64,000 bases of DNA from Magicicada septendecula (Eukaryota; Arthropoda; Insecta; Hemiptera; Cicadidae): positions 353,386,302 to 353,450,301 of the forward strand of contig CM068374.1 in assembly GCA_034769895.1 (NCBI GenBank). Direction: 5' to 3'. Positions 44,134-57,224 of this stretch are shown piece by piece (the first letter of the stretch is position 1; each line of letters begins with the position of its first letter). Under the pieces are notes generated by a model that was not told the DNA's origin, made no database searches, and saw only the letters and a list, made by a program, of their open reading frames with translations. Both the position numbers and the translations under genes were made by a program.

Positions 44134-44562
44134 CAGGGGTGTATTACAGGGAGGAGACAAAATTGACCGGACCCCCCCTTCCAGAGGGTTGGAAGTTGAT
44201 GAGAAATTTTGTTAGTCCCCTAATTTGTAAGCTGTTTTATTACTTTTACAGCTGTGACCACTAATACAGTAGAACCATTTTTTAAATATAGGTCTACCAA
44301 CAAATTTATTACACAGCATTTGCGTGTACATTTGAAATTTGAAATATAGGAAAATCAATTACATCAATAAGTATCTTAGTGTTTCAGTTGTGCTTATTTT
44401 TATTGTGTTATTACTTAGGGATTGATTTCAGTATGTTATTAGATGATCTTCACTTACTTTAAAGTTGTAATAGTGATTAGTCATAACTTCTTTTTTGTTT
44501 TGTGTGAGGACGACTCGACTGGACCCCACCACTCCCAAGCCCAAATCTTAGATATGCTACTG
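44134..44562. mobile_element. Non-autonomous hAT-like element, 429 bp
   Basis: The left end is CAGGGGTGTATTACAGG and the right end, read inward, is CAGTAGCATATCTAAG. The flanks TGAACTCG and TGAACATG match at 6 of 8 bases. C-rich tracts lie inside both ends. No ORF. Confidence 0.65.
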
Positions 44563-44570
44563 TGAACATG

Positions 44571-45624
44571 TAATAGCAGCATTCACATACTATGGTAACA
44601 TATAATTGTACCGCACAAACATAAATCGTATAATTCTTAAAATAAATTAAATTGAGTCAGTACAAAGTTGTAGGTCATGGTTATGACATTTTTTAGCTCA
44701 ACATGAGTCCATCTTGTGGTGAATCTCCTGTATACAGTTCTAATAACTAACCTGATTATCTGGAGAAGTTGGGTCAAGAGGTCAAGACACCTTATAGCAT
44801 TTTCAGCATTTAGACATTATCATTTCAGCATTTAGCAACATTTACTTGTTACTCTTACAACTTTTGTATAAAATTTACAGCTTAAGTTTAAAATTAAACT
44901 TGTGTTGTTTATTGTTCAATGAATGTATTATTTACAAAATATATACTTGCAAAATATATTAATCCTAAGAAGATAATATAAGATATTTTGGTTATGCATG
45001 TTTTATCTCATGGTTTTGATGTAAAAAACAAATGGCGCACTCCAGTGATCTTCAACCTGAGGCTAGTAAACACATTTTTTTAAACATATTATCTTTATAT
45101 AAAAGTCAATTCAAAATATGTTGTAAATTTATAAGTTATTCTACAAGAAGATATGAATTTTTCAATAAAATTACAGTTTTGAATTGACTACACAGCTAAA
45201 CACCATTCTTGTTACAAGAGATGTTGCTCCTGAAAATCCAATGCAATCAGGATTTTTGTCACCCTTAATTTTTGTGTGACAGTCGGTTTTTTAAATTTTA
45301 GGTTTTAAAATTTTAGATGCATTGATTAATTCAGCGAGTATGCAAAAATTATAATTTTAATTGTGTCTAGAACGTTTTATCATAAATATAGTTCAGCACT
45401 CCTTTACTTTGCAATATAAACACACTACAAAGGTGTAATCTGCCAGACAGGCTGTGGCATGACTCACTTGCTGTGTCAGCATAGGAATCGTGTAGATCAT
45501 GTGTCATGATTATTGTTCCAGTAGTCAGATTGCCTTCATTAAGAAAGTATTAATGCAGTTTGTGTTTTTGTGAAATAAATAGTGTCTTGTGCAATATAAT
45601 AGTGCAGTGTTTGAAATTTTCATT
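44571..45624. other. Intergenic, no gene seen
   Basis: AT-rich, no recognisable feature. Confidence 0.45.
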
Positions 45625-47340
45625 ATGCCAAGGAAATGTATAAATCATCCAGCCAGTTTCTGCGTGTGTGTGGTAAACTGACTTTCAAATCTCAGAGGCA
45701 TAATTTTTTCCCTGTAATAAGAGGTCTTATCAATTTTATTTTAGTTGTAAATTAGGTGGTTTCGATAAGAGCTAGGCCCCTCATGTTTGTTGTTTAACTT
45801 GTGTTTGGCTTCTCACATGATAAATGATGCTTCTTGTCATAGCCCTTTATTGAACCAATGATTTGGAGAGAATCAAAATACCATGTGTCTGCCTGTTATT
45901 TCTGTTTAAGAATCCAAACACTCTGTAAAATACCCTTATTTGCCTTCTGATATGAGACATGTTCCTCACTGTAAAGTTTTTCTGTTCCACAACTTCCAGA
46001 ATATGTTACCACTGAGTGATGATACCAAACAACAACATAAAAAACAAGATGAAAACCCATAGCACATTGATTTTGAACAAGTATTTTAAAATTTGAGTCT
46101 CATCTATTAACATAAGATGGTTTTAATGACATAGTGCACAATTTGAGTTTATCTAAAAGGCAGTCTGAATTTATAGAATCTATGTTAAACGGATGAAAGC
46201 TTGTTACCCCAAGTACTAAAATACGCTATTTTTCATTCAAAATGATGAATTTAGAAAGTTTTTTTACACAAGAAAGTGATTTAGTTTATTGCAATGATGT
46301 TTGCTTGTTAACTAAAGCTGTGTGTGATGAATATGAAACAACAGACAAGCGATTATTTATTGACTGCTCTAAAGTTAGCTTAAAGGCAGTGCTTCTTCAT
46401 AACGGAAATAAATTTCCATTGGTACCATTATTCCCATACAACTAAAATGAAAGTGTCATACGAAAGTATGAAACTTGTTTTGCAAAAGATTCACTACAAG
46501 AAAATGCTTGAAATATATATTCCCCTGACCCCCTCCCTGTAGTTATACCACTGCTTGGAATATATACGATGATTTAAAAATCATTGGTCCTTACTTGGTT
46601 TACAGCTTGGTTATACTAAATTTTGTTATTTTCTGTGTAAATGGAACAGTAGGGTCTAAAAACTCACTATATAAGAAAAGCCTGGCCAAAATGTGAACCA
46701 ATTATTGCAGGGAAGAAAAAGGTTAAAAGGACATCCACTAGTAGTCAAGTCAGAAAAAAATACACCTGACCCTATTACACAATAAACTAGGACTTAAGAA
46801 GAACTTTGTAAGGGTAATAGACCAAAACAGTGTTGGATGTGTGTATTTAAACTCCCCCAGAATAAGTGATGAAAAAATTAAAGAGGGAATATTTGTAGAT
46901 CTGCAGCTAAGAGAGTTAACACTAGATGAAAAATTTGAAGAGCATTTATACAAAGTGGAAGATACAGTGTGGAAACTGTTTGTAAATGTTGCCAGGAATT
47001 TTGGGGGAATGCAATTAAGGCAGGAAATTGTCAAGACTTAGTGAGGGGCCGGCTAGATTCATTTAAAGCAATGGGTTGTAACATGTCTCTCAGTATCCAT
47101 TTCATGGACGTTTGGATTTCTTCCTTGAAATGGGTCCAGTTAGTGATGAACATGATGAGAGATTTCATCAAGATATTTCAGTCTTTATAGTGGAACAGTG
47201 GTATAAAAGTAAATGGAATCCCGATATGCTGATGGATGTTCAAGAGAGTCAGTCCACAAGAAAAATACACAAGTCTTCAGCTGTTAATTTTTTGGTAACA
47301 GAAAATGTTTTGATTATGCATGAATATATAGTGTATATTT
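45625..47340 (+). pseudogene. Wreck of an uncharacterised multi-copy arthropod protein family
   Basis: The ATG at about 45625 opens MPRKCINHPASFC, then decays. Scattered blocks in order follow: PMIWRESKYHVSACYFC near 45856-45906 (a CxxC zinc-like unit), FFTQESDLVYCNDVCLL at 46260, RLFIDCSKVSLKAVLLHNGNK at 46350, WNIYDDLKIIG at 46558, RISDEKIKEGIFVDLQLREL at 46860, and SDEHDERFHQDIS with YKSKWNPDML at 47133-47230. I recall this order from uncharacterised proteins present in many copies in insect and other invertebrate genomes, but cannot name a domain. Stops and frameshifts are throughout. A transposon-borne gene seems likely because of its copy number; that is inference. Confidence 0.6.
46515..46553. 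mobile_element. 39-bp transposon stub within the pseudogene
   Basis: The right end GTAGTTATACCACTG, with a C-rich tract inside, is all that remains. It is flanked by CTTGAAAT (46507-46514) and CTTGGAAT (46554-46561). The flanking protein blocks read on across it, so it is an insertion that later lost its body and left terminus. Confidence 0.55.
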
Positions 47341-47605
47341 GAATTTTACCCATCTGTACAAAAAAAAAAACATACATGATAGAAAAACTGAGAGCATTTT
47401 TCAATTCAATTCAACATAAAAAGTACACTTAGATTTACATATTTTTCCTTGTATGATGAAATGTTTTTTTCATTTTGTTAACCAGTGATATCATAACCCT
47501 TTTATAAAATATTTGTTTATATGTGTGGTTTTTATTTTAATCGAGCACATCTTGGTCTTTAGTTGATCGACCACATTTTTTTCAGAGTTTAGTTGTTGTA
47601 GTTGT

Positions 47606-49294
47606 CAGTGGCGGCTCGTGACTTAAGAGGCTGGAGGGCGCGGCCTTTAGGCTTCTTAATTATTTATCAATATTGAAGTTAACGCACAATGGAAATCGCC
47701 AATATTTGATCACATAATTCATTAATAAAATAAGAATAGTAACACGTGCAGCATGCAACGATTATTTAAAAATTTGATCTCACCTCAAATATTGTATTGT
47801 GGTCTCTTGTAGAGAGTCAGCAGCTTTATTAATAAACATAACTACAAACTCTCTAAAGTATCCACAAAAATGTATATGCTGTTTCCACAAAAAAAGTAAT
47901 ATATTATATTTACATTATATTATTTTTACGATACCTACACTTTAAACAGACCATTTATTTATATACAAAGTCCATTCGCCTTTCCTTTAAATTAACGAAC
48001 TTTCTAGCATCAAAGTCCTTCATTTCTTTAACAAGTTCTTTGTTGATAGATAACATCGCAAGGGCATTCAGTCTATCGTTTTTCATTGTATTTCTCAAGA
48101 AAGTCTTTAGTCTTTTCAGAGTCGAAAAGCAGCGCTCAGGTTCGGCAGTTGTCATGGGGATAGTTATGACAATTTTCAGAAGTATCAACACTTCTTTGAA
48201 AACTGACGTAAGATTGTTTTCTTCTATAAAGTTAAGAAGTTTTATTGCGCCTTTAATATTATAATCATGCCGTCTGTATAATAGTTCCAATTCACTCCGG
48301 AGTTTATTTTCTTGTAAGAAAGGTTAATGCCGAATCACTAGCTTGAATTTTTCTTCCGGAAAGTGTGTAGAAAAAAGTGGAAATAAGTCATTGGACATCA
48401 TTGAAGCTGCTTCTAGGTGACCCGTGTAAGTAAATCTATCTTTTACGTGAGTTATAATGATGTCACGTACTTCTTTTGCATCCCCTATTCTAGTGCTGCA
48501 TCCAACATTATTGGATCACCATTGTCTCTGGCAGACAATAAAATACATGGAAAACAGAACAAAGATTTCTGAATGTCACCCAGATCCAGTCATATTTTTG
48601 GTATGCATCTTTTGAAAGCAGTTGCCATCTGAAAACATGATTCCCACTTTTCTTATTTTCTGTTTGCGTCATGCAGAATTCAGGAGTTGGCCTACCTAAT
48701 GACTTTAGTTCAATTTTTTGATCTTGCAAAAGTTATTGCTTTAAGGGCCTGCACTAAATGTTAAAATGTTGGATTAAATGTTAAAACAAAACATAATAAT
48801 TCGACACTACAGTATTTCCCTAAATTATTCGTGAAGCTATTAAAAAACACACACAAACTCAAAACCTAAACCTAAACAAATGTCCATACTCAATTAACCA
48901 CGCCAGAGGAACTATAAACACTAAAAAGAGCAAATATCATATCATTATCAATAGTCTGCGATTAGTTGTACTGAGTGAATCACGCCATGTTCTGTTAAAC
49001 ATGGCGCGGACGCCGGCGCGCCGAGCGACCGTCTAAATGCCGTATTTAAGCTTACAACTTCGTTCAACTTTGGATAGAGTGGGGGAATTGAGAAATGGGC
49101 GCGATTATCAGAGCGCCGTAACACATGCTGTTCCGAAAACATTTCTGCTATTATCTAATACAAAAATATTTTCTTGTCCGAACTATTAAAGAAATATGTC
49201 ATGACTTTCCACAAGTAGTGATAATGGGTTGTTTAATGATATGATTTAATCTGGGGGGCGCGCGCCTTAGCGCCCTAAGAACGAACCGCCCCTG
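47606..49294 (-). mobile_element. hAT deletion derivative, 1689 bp
   Basis: The left terminus is CAGTGGCGGCTCGTGAC and the right terminus, read inward, is CAGGGGCGGTTCGTTC. A perfect 8-bp target duplication GTAGTTGT lies at 47598-47605 and 49295-49302. Its minus-strand coding content is only the two ends of a TTF/ZMYM1-type transposase, related to the 3.0-kb element at 31766. Confidence 0.9.
47955..48730 (-). pseudogene. hAT transposase with catalytic core deleted
   Basis: The minus-strand frame 48729-48508 carries the zinc-finger side (KIELKSLGRPTPEFCMTQ, then RWQLLSKDAYQKYDWI). Frame 48290-47955 carries the C-terminal dimerisation domain (LLNFIEENNLTSVFKE, IPMTTAEPERCFSTLKRLK, LKERRMDFVYK). 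The whole RNase H-like catalytic core between them, about 400 residues by comparison with 32172-34353, is missing. Such a protein could at most bind or dimerise. The two frames are not joined. Confidence 0.85.
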
Positions 49295-49302
49295 GTAGTT
49301 GT

Positions 49303-50420
49303 TATTTTAGCATATGCCATTTACTCCACAGCAGTAGTAGTGGGATTGCTTATTGCCATTTACAGTAAGTAGGCCTACTTCAGAACTGCAGAATCACCGT
49401 ATTAAAGCAGAAAATTAATCATTGTAATTAATATTCATTATTCGTGCATTTCATTGCATTTGAGTGAATTGTATTTTAATCATAGTAAACTAAACATTTG
49501 TTAACTGCATGAGACTACCGCAGTCAGCACAATACTACATGTTTACTGTAGCACCCATCCTGTTCTGTGTACGAACCTAGTTTATCTATGCTAGACAGTC
49601 ATTTGATAACAAAAAGCCAGATCTTTCACTCCCCCAAGACAGTATTAGACTGCAACATTCCTGCTGCTTTTGAACTGTTGAAAGTTGATAGCAAGGAAGG
49701 AGGGGGTAGTAGCAGCACTTAATCATCATCTTTACTTCCTAGTGAATGTAACCTTATGTGACTATGTGTTTTAAATTTGTTAGGCTGTTATAAACTTACT
49801 CAAAGCTAAAATGTATACTTATTTTAAAGATGATATTTTACAACAAACTATTTTAATCTGGATGAAAGAGTAAGTGGTGGGCAGTATGTGGGAAGCTCAA
49901 TTTAAAAACCCTTATTATTTTGGTTTTATGCAGAATAAATAAATTTTTTTATCTGAAAGTTATGACATTTTATCTGAAAGCAACATATCCTACTGACATG
50001 CATTTACATTTATATAAATATTTATATTTTATATATATTATATATTCCTATTTTATATATTGGAGATTATGTGTAGCTACATATTTCAGAACTATAATAT
50101 GTTGCTACACAGAAATTTTATATGGCCCTTATAGCAATTTAATACAGCATAGATTGGGAGAAAAATAACTTTACCAAGCAGTAGTACTCCTCTTCAGATT
50201 AAACACTACATGTTATTTTTATAAGGTGAAAATTGCTGAATCAAAAACTGACTCAGCTACAAGTAAATTGCTGACTAACATGTACTTGAAAATTTATTAC
50301 AATTGCATCGTTGAAGCCAGCAGTGATAAGAGAGTAGATGATATTGGTACTACTGGTATCACCTTATTTTACCTGGATTCACTTGTACACACTTATAAAA
50401 CTGTATCAATATAAATATAA
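49303..50420. other. Intergenic, no gene seen
   Basis: AT-rich with short frames only. Confidence 0.45.
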
Positions 50421-50596
50421 TCAAATTATAATTACTTCTGCAAGTAGTTGTATTGTATTTTTGAATTTTTATCATCTGTATTATGAATTCATTTACAAAA
50501 CTCTCAAGATACTGATATATTCAGTGAAACATATGTCAGCTCCATTGAACCGATAACAATACAATACAACTACTTTCAGAAGTAATTATAATTTGA
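50421..50596. repeat. Palindrome with decayed hammerhead-like core
   Basis: The left arm (AAATTATAATTACTTCTGCA with AGTAGTTGTATTGTAT, 50421-50458) is the inverse of 50557-50596. Between them, 50503-50532 reads CTCAAGA, T, a perfect ACTGA/TCAGT stem with a TATAT loop, then GAAACAT. This has the same layout as the cores at 11417 and 41282, except that the third base of CTGAAGA is changed to C. Confidence 0.5.
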
Positions 50597-51855
50597 TAAT
50601 ATATGTAATATTATACAACAATACTGCAAGAAACTCATCGAGTTACTTATATAAAAATTATATTATAATTTTATAACCAATAACGAATACAATTTGAATT
50701 CATAACTTAAATGAAATTAAACATTTGTTTAGAATCATTTGTATATCTCGTTTTTAAAAGAAGCAAGTAAAATGCTAATATTAATGGATTTATTTTCTGT
50801 TACATTCATTTCCTATAAAAAATAATAAAAACACTAGATAAACTATGCATAAGTAATAATAACCGTATATAATAAACCTGGTTGTTTTTACAATTGAAAG
50901 GTCGGGGGGGGGGGGGGCAAGAAAACAGATTTGAAGATAGTATTGCCATCTGTTAGGGTATAGTGTAATCTAAATAATATACTCCTTTTAATTTGGTTCC
51001 GGCAAATATGGCGAAGGTCAGTAGATATTTGATCTTGAAGATTTAGCACAAGAGGGAAAAATGATGAGGTGGACTCAAGTGCTGGTCAGTGACAACACTT
51101 GACAGGCAAATCAGCTGTGGCTACTGAAGATCTGTTGTCAGATAATTGTTGTCTGTTGTCTCTCCTGTTTAGGTTGATTGTTTTACTGTGAAGTATTTTT
51201 AAGTTTAATTTCATTTTATTATTGTCTTATTGGAACCAATTTTTAAAATGGATACTACTGTAAAATATACTTTTTTCATCCTAAGAAATTGCCCAAATTG
51301 GGTAGAGGTTGAGTGAAGAAAAAAATTAAGCTTTTAGTCCAAAGCCATCAGGTTGGCTCTCTTGCCATTTTTCAAGACTTAATTATTCTCAATGAAGATA
51401 TAAAATTTATAATATATGAAGTTTTATATAAACAAAAGTTTTTGTAGGTGTAGCATAAGCTCAATCAAAATGTTAACATTTTCTTATCATATTTCTAAAA
51501 ATTTCTATGTTTTTTATTGTTAAACATTTCTCTATATGTAAACATTTTCACAAAATGTACAAAGCTTTTCAAATATACTACTTAAAAATAGCCATAATAT
51601 TATCATAAGGTAGCCAATTTAGTAACCTAAAGTAGTACACAGCTTAATAAAATAACAATTTACATAATCAAAATCTACCTTAATTACAAGTATTCAATAA
51701 AGAATACTTGAGTTTTTTATGTTTTTAATTACCTCTACAATAAAAAATAAATGTAGAAACACTATGCAGAAATAAGTGTAAATAAATTTTACAAAAACCT
51801 ATGAGTCACACAAACCTGCTCATGCATGGACTCGCCCTTTCACAAGTGCTCGTGC

Positions 51856-51896
<41 letters not shown>

Positions 51897-52690
51897 AATG
51901 TATACAGAAAATTGTGCAAACTGATATAAATTTTTCTATCAGTACGCTAACAAACTTTTATTTTTATAATAAGTAAATTATAATTTATTTTTACAATAAA
52001 ATTTATTGTAAATTAATGTTGTTAATGTTTAATTAATGTTGTTAATTAAATTAACATTTACTGTTGTTACTTTACAAAATACAGCATCTTGTGAGACCTA
52101 AGCATAGATGACTTGAAATTCAGTCAAGGACAAAAACAACCGTTATTGTTGTTTCCACAATTAACATGATGTAGTTATTAATTATTTTAAATACAAATTT
52201 TTAAAGATGTAAGCTATTAAAGAGTTAAGTTTGTTGGTATAAACTGTACATAGTATTGTTACAGAGACTGACAAATTTCTTTAAGTGAAAATAACTTTAA
52301 TCAAAAGCTTTGAAAGTTTGAAACCTATTTGTCTTGATTTGTTGTTGCCCCCCCCCCCTTAATTGTTTCTTTAAATTGTGAGTGTTAATCTAATTCAGGA
52401 AGTGAGTTATGGGCCATGAAATCTGACAATAAAGTTTATGAATTCTTTAGGGCATATGGCTGAATTGTGTATAAATATTTGATGATATCATCACATTTAT
52501 GTCTTGCAGTTGTATTATTGTTTACTTGTGCAATCTTGTTTCTTAGTCAATTATCATTTATGTGTGTTTGGGTATTCTGTTTATAATGATTTACAAGAGA
52601 AAATCGGGGTAATGAGCAAACATTAAATTTCTCATCAAAATCTATGATCTGTACATGTGATGTCAAATTTGTTAGATTTGTTAGATGTAC
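50597..52690. other. Intergenic with homopolymer and microsatellite tracts, no gene seen
   Basis: AT-rich. A G run of about 14 lies at 50904, and a (CT)n(CA)n microsatellite at about 51858-51897. No ORF with domain content. Confidence 0.5.
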
Positions 52691-52691
52691 T

Positions 52692-53447
52692 AGGGCTATT
52701 CAGAAAGTAAGTTCCAATAGGGTATTAAAGAAAACTAAGAATATATTTACAAATTTTTATTGTTTGTTGAAGTACACACTTTAAACTACTTTTCTATATA
52801 GTTTCCATCATTTATGAAACACTTCTCGTATCGAGGCACCAGGGATTGTATACATTTGTCATAGATATTTCCTGCCTGTGATTTGAACCATGTATTAACA
52901 GCTTGTTTGACATTGTTAGTCACCAACAAAAGATTTCTAATGGTTGAAAAGGTGATATTTGCTTGGTGTGAGATTTGGGTTGTAAGGTGGATGATCAAAT
53001 TGTTGCCAGCCAAACTTTGTGAGGTAATGTTGCGTTGCAGCGGCAGTGTGTGTGCAGTGCCATGACTCATCGCAGTGTTCCAGGTAAACATCCTATGTTG
53101 CTTACTCTGATCGGACTAAGCAAAAAAGTTACATCCATCTTGATACCGTTGAATCGCTCACTGTTTCTTCTCCATAAATACTGAAAATCTGATGGTGAAT
53201 TTCAATTGTTTTAATGTATTTTGCATTCAAGAACCAAATCACATATCTACTTACACAGACGGTGAGCATCTCGAATTTCTTCAACATTATAAACACATCC
53301 AATGAAGCTTACTCAGTGCACAGTTGTTTACAAATGGTGTTGTTGGCTTGCCAACGAATCAACAAACTGGCCGCGCATGCACAACAGCGTGACGGCATTG
53401 ATACAGTGACAATATTTAAAAATGGAACTCACTTTCTGAATAACCCT
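52692..53447 (-). mobile_element. mariner element, internally deleted
   Basis: The left end AGGGCTATTCAGAAAGTAAG and the right end, read inward as AGGGTTATTCAGAAAGTGAG, form a terminal inverted repeat of about 25 bp typical of mariner. The length (756 bp) is well short of the roughly 1.3 kb usual for full mariners. Confidence 0.85.
52786..53091 (-). pseudogene. mariner transposase C-terminal fragment
   Basis: The minus-strand frame ends NTWFKSQAGNIYDKCIQSL, VPRYEKCFINDGNYIEK, the conserved mariner transposase C-terminus (W..SQ...FY..GI..L..RW.KC....GDYVEK). The N-terminal half of this frame is out of register with the expected HPPYSPDLAPSD region, suggesting a frameshift. The D,D34D catalytic residues are not visible. 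It lies wholly within the mariner terminal repeats. Confidence 0.8.
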
Positions 53448-54429
53448 TGTAAGATATTAAAAAATTAAAAAAAAAAAAATTTGCCAGTGCTTAACCCCAA
53501 TTGTAGTGTTCATTCTCACTGGTCACCGAGGATGTAGGCTGATGTCGCTCGTAATTTTGACGGCATAGTGGGCATGATTTTGGACCACACCTTTACAAAC
53601 CATATTTTTAATAGAGATGATTGAAAAAAGTAGAAGTTAAATCAAAGAAATGAAGCTACATGGATGATATCAAATCTACCTTTTTTCATTGATTGGTAAG
53701 TGATTGCTGAACACCAGTCACCCTTTCTCCATGTACCAAAAAAATTTTCTCAGTCTAAATCCAGAATCAAAATAATTGTTTTTTTTTTTTATATTAAGAG
53801 AATTATTTCCTCTGAATTAGTGCCAACTGAGCACACAATAGATAACAAAGCATATTATTTTGATGTGATGAAACTGTTATGTGAAAAGTTAGGTACAAAT
53901 GAAACTAACAGTGACTGCTCAAGGAGCTAACTCATGACAGTTTACCATGTAAACTTGATACAGTTTACTCATGACAGGTATGATACTATCCATGTTTAGC
54001 CCATAGAACATGGTTGAAATATCATCCATGTTGAGTACTCAAATGCTGTTGCATCTGATTAGTTCCTAAAATGTAAACATTCTAATGTTACTCTGTATTC
54101 AAAAAAAAAAAAGAAAACACCTTACCATTTTTACATAAAATATTATTATATGTTGCTAGTGCTGGGCCTTGATAATTGGGTCGTGAATTGAAACTCTGAA
54201 CACTGATGTCAGTTACTTCCACTACTCCCTATGAAAGCGATCAGTTAGTTCAATATGTATCAGATCTGTTAGGGCTGAGAGGATGCGCATCTATGATACG
54301 ATCTCTTGGGATACATGTACTGAGTTACCAGTAAGAGCTCTGCCATGAGGTCTGGTCCAGAACGGAATGCTGTTTGTTTTGTTTGTTGAGGCCATTACAA
54401 AGAAAATGTACTCGTTTACACTAGTACAG

Positions 54430-55720
54430 TATTTGCTAAGGCTGTTTCCAAAAATCACCTGCCAAGGCTGGATATGAGGGGATTGTTCTGGGTCTTTGCA
54501 GGTTGAACGTAAAATTTACATGCAGTTCGCTGTACATTGTCATCCAAGGAGTGGACACCAAGTCCACTGCTCAACAGACGAGGAGAAAACCGACAGGGGG
54601 ATTTACCTACTAGCCAAAGAGCCCTGTCAAGAATACTTTGCAACTGTCTTTTATGAACAGTTGCAAGGTTTTCCCAGACTGGAGTAGCGTGATTGGCAAC
54701 AGATACACGTTGATCAACTTACCTAGCTTATGGGTCATAGCTTTGTTGGCAAGGATTGGAAACAGAGAGCCCAAACGAGCTGACACTCTAGTTCTGGGGG
54801 TATGGGTACATCAGGTGTGCCGACGATCAAGGTGGACACCGAGGTAGTTGACTTCTTTCAACCAGGGAAAACTGAGTCTCACTCGTCCTCGCGGTTCCTT
54901 CCGGCGCTTGGAGAATAGCCTTGGTCTCGTTGACGGCAACTGTCCAGGTCTCAAACACATTGAGTGGACACTGAGGTCATCCGATCGCCTTGTCAGCGTT
55001 CCATGTCGCCGGCAAGCAGGGCTCTCTGGGTACGCCTTTGTCGTAGATGGAAAACAAGACAGCCTAGGACGCTACCTTGAGGTATCTCTGCTGTAATACA
55101 CCTCTCGGAAGAGACGTGGTCACCTACTCTAACGCCGAAGGTCTTCTCTGTCAGAAAGCTAACAATCAAGTAAATGTAGCAGTCTGGGAGCTGGATTTCC
55201 CGGAGCTTGAATAAAAGCCGTCGTGCCAGACACGGTCAAAGACCTTTTTCACATATAGGAAACAGCTTACGGTTTGCTCTTTCTGACACCCTCGCCTGTG
55301 ATGACCAGTCTCATTAGCTGATGAGTGGTGTAATGCCCTACGGGGAAGCTGAACTGTTCGGGGACCAGAATATCAGAGATTCTTACATGATCTCGTACGA
55401 GACGTTCAAGTACCTTTTTGACGTGGGGGACAGGAGACTAATGGTCCGGAGGTTGTCGACACGGGAAGCATCATTTCCCTGCTTCGGAATCACAAGCCTT
55501 CCGCCATTTTTTTGGGAAATAGGGCGGTCTAAGACACGCGTTGAACAGCACGACCAAAGAAAGGATTCCTGCTCCTGAAGACGTATAAGAGCCGTGTTCG
55601 AAACACCGTCCGGGCCAGTATCTTCAATATTTATGAACATTCAGACATTTCAAAATATTCAGAATCTCGCTAACAGCATCTCGGGCGGAAATAGGCGGTT
55701 GAGTGTTACCAACCTTAATG
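54430..55720 (-). pseudogene. Jockey-type RT fragment, decayed
   Basis: On the minus strand, EDTGPDGVSNTALIRLQ and GGRLVIPKQGNDASRVDNLR, TISLLSPTSK (55640-55383) are the opening RT blocks. Interrupted frames continue to ILDRALWLVGKSPC, LLSSGLGVHSLDD and NNPLISSLGR (54643-54455), the C-terminal tail. These match the nested Jockey element (LRPISLLSATSK, LDRGLKLACKVP, HNSLIAGLGK), so both belong to one subfamily. The spacing shows that much of the palm region remains but is broken by indels. No gag or endonuclease is present. Confidence 0.75.
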
Positions 55721-57070
55721 TTTCTTTTATTGTAATTTAGTTGAGAAAAATTACGCTCATCCTTTTTAAAATATGTAAAAGAAATTATTTCGACAATGTG
55801 ATAGAGTATTAATTATTTAATTTGTGGTACATGTGGCGTTTCGATAATAATAACTAACGCGCTTGTTCTATTTTACAACTAGTTTTGCTGTAATCAACTT
55901 GGCATTGGAACGAAGAAATACAATTTATAATATTTTGATTACCGTATAACCTATATGATACTTAAATTTAAATATTTATGTTTACGTAATGTAATTAATA
56001 ATTGTAATATATACGATAGTGTGTGTCAGCTGAAGCATTGGAATGCCCGGACCAAAGAGACCGTAATTATTTTATTCTTATCAATATTCTTTGCATTATA
56101 AATAAACAACCTTTTGTTGTAAGTTTTGTGTTTATTGTTGAAGAGATAATTAGATTATATTTTGACTTACACAGTCTGTTTGCCATTGACATATTGATGT
56201 AATTTCCTCAGATAACTTTGTTAAGTTGTTTAACAAATGTTTGGTGGTTAGCTGATACGGCTACGGTTATTTTTCAAATCATTGTTTACTGGTCGTTTTG
56301 GAATTATTCTAATGAGTCTTTATAACTAAATACATTTCTTAGCGTAGGATACACAAACCAAATAACTTCATACGGTTATGCTGGTCAGTTATAGCAAATA
56401 CTATGTACTGTTTATAAAATTCTTTCAGGAAGTATTTTAGGTCGCGCTCCATTTGAAACAGAGTGTTGTAGACGTTAAAGTATTTGTGTATAATAATTAA
56501 TGTGTTCTTTTCCTTAAATGACATAAATCACAAATTGTTTTATTCAGAAATACTGAGTGTGTGGCTTTTTCTGAATGTGTGGTTGCATAGTTTTACAAGC
56601 CTTGCTTTTGTGTTTGATTATGTTTAGATCCATCTGTATTTAAATACAAAAACTGTCAAATATTTTTATGTACATAAACCAATCTGTGCTCTTATTCTAA
56701 TTCGCCTGCATTGAATATTCATTTTTTAAATAGAAATTTTACCATTAGTTGAGAAATTCATCATGGAGGTAGTAAGGAATATAAAGGGAGAAATCAATTT
56801 TCTGACTTTCAGTTCTAATTTTGTTTTTAGCTTTCATTTTTTAATATTAATTGCTGAGTCTGTGTTTTCTCAAATATTGGCAGCAACTACAAAGTTTCAG
56901 GAGATTAAACAGTTAGACTAGTCTAGGTGCAGTGTGAGGTGTAAAACAATGATTACAGTGTGAGTCCTTTGAAAGAGGAAGATAAACTGTTAAGACTTGA
57001 TTACATTATTTAAAACTCCTAACCAACGGGTGATTTCTATTAGAGGTAAACATTTTACTCGGATTTCTCT
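55721..57070. other. Intergenic or intronic, no gene seen
   Basis: AT-rich, TE-poor by eye, with no domain-bearing frame. Confidence 0.4.
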
Positions 57071-57224
57071 CATTGTAATATAGTTTTTCAGTTGGCGTTT
57101 CAGTCGCCAGAATCTGGGATTGCCCCCAATAGCTGTGAGTGGTTATAACTCCCACTCACAGTTTCTGAGGACATCCCAGATTCTGGAGATCAAAACATTA
57201 AGTGACCAAAAATATATTACAATG
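57071..57224. repeat. Nested palindrome
   Basis: The outer arms CATTGTAATATAGTTTTTCAG through CCAGAATCTGGGA (57071-57119) and TCCCAGATTCTGG through ATATTACAATG (57174-57224) are imperfect inverses. Inside sits a strong hairpin, CTGTGAGTGG and CCCACTCACAG (57133-57161). GGCGTTTCAG in the left arm recalls the hammerhead-like family, but the CTGANGA box is not clear. Confidence 0.6.

Noticed and set aside
50900..50920. G-quadruplex from the G run
   Set aside because: A single homopolymer run without spaced G tracts; length is prone to sequencing error.
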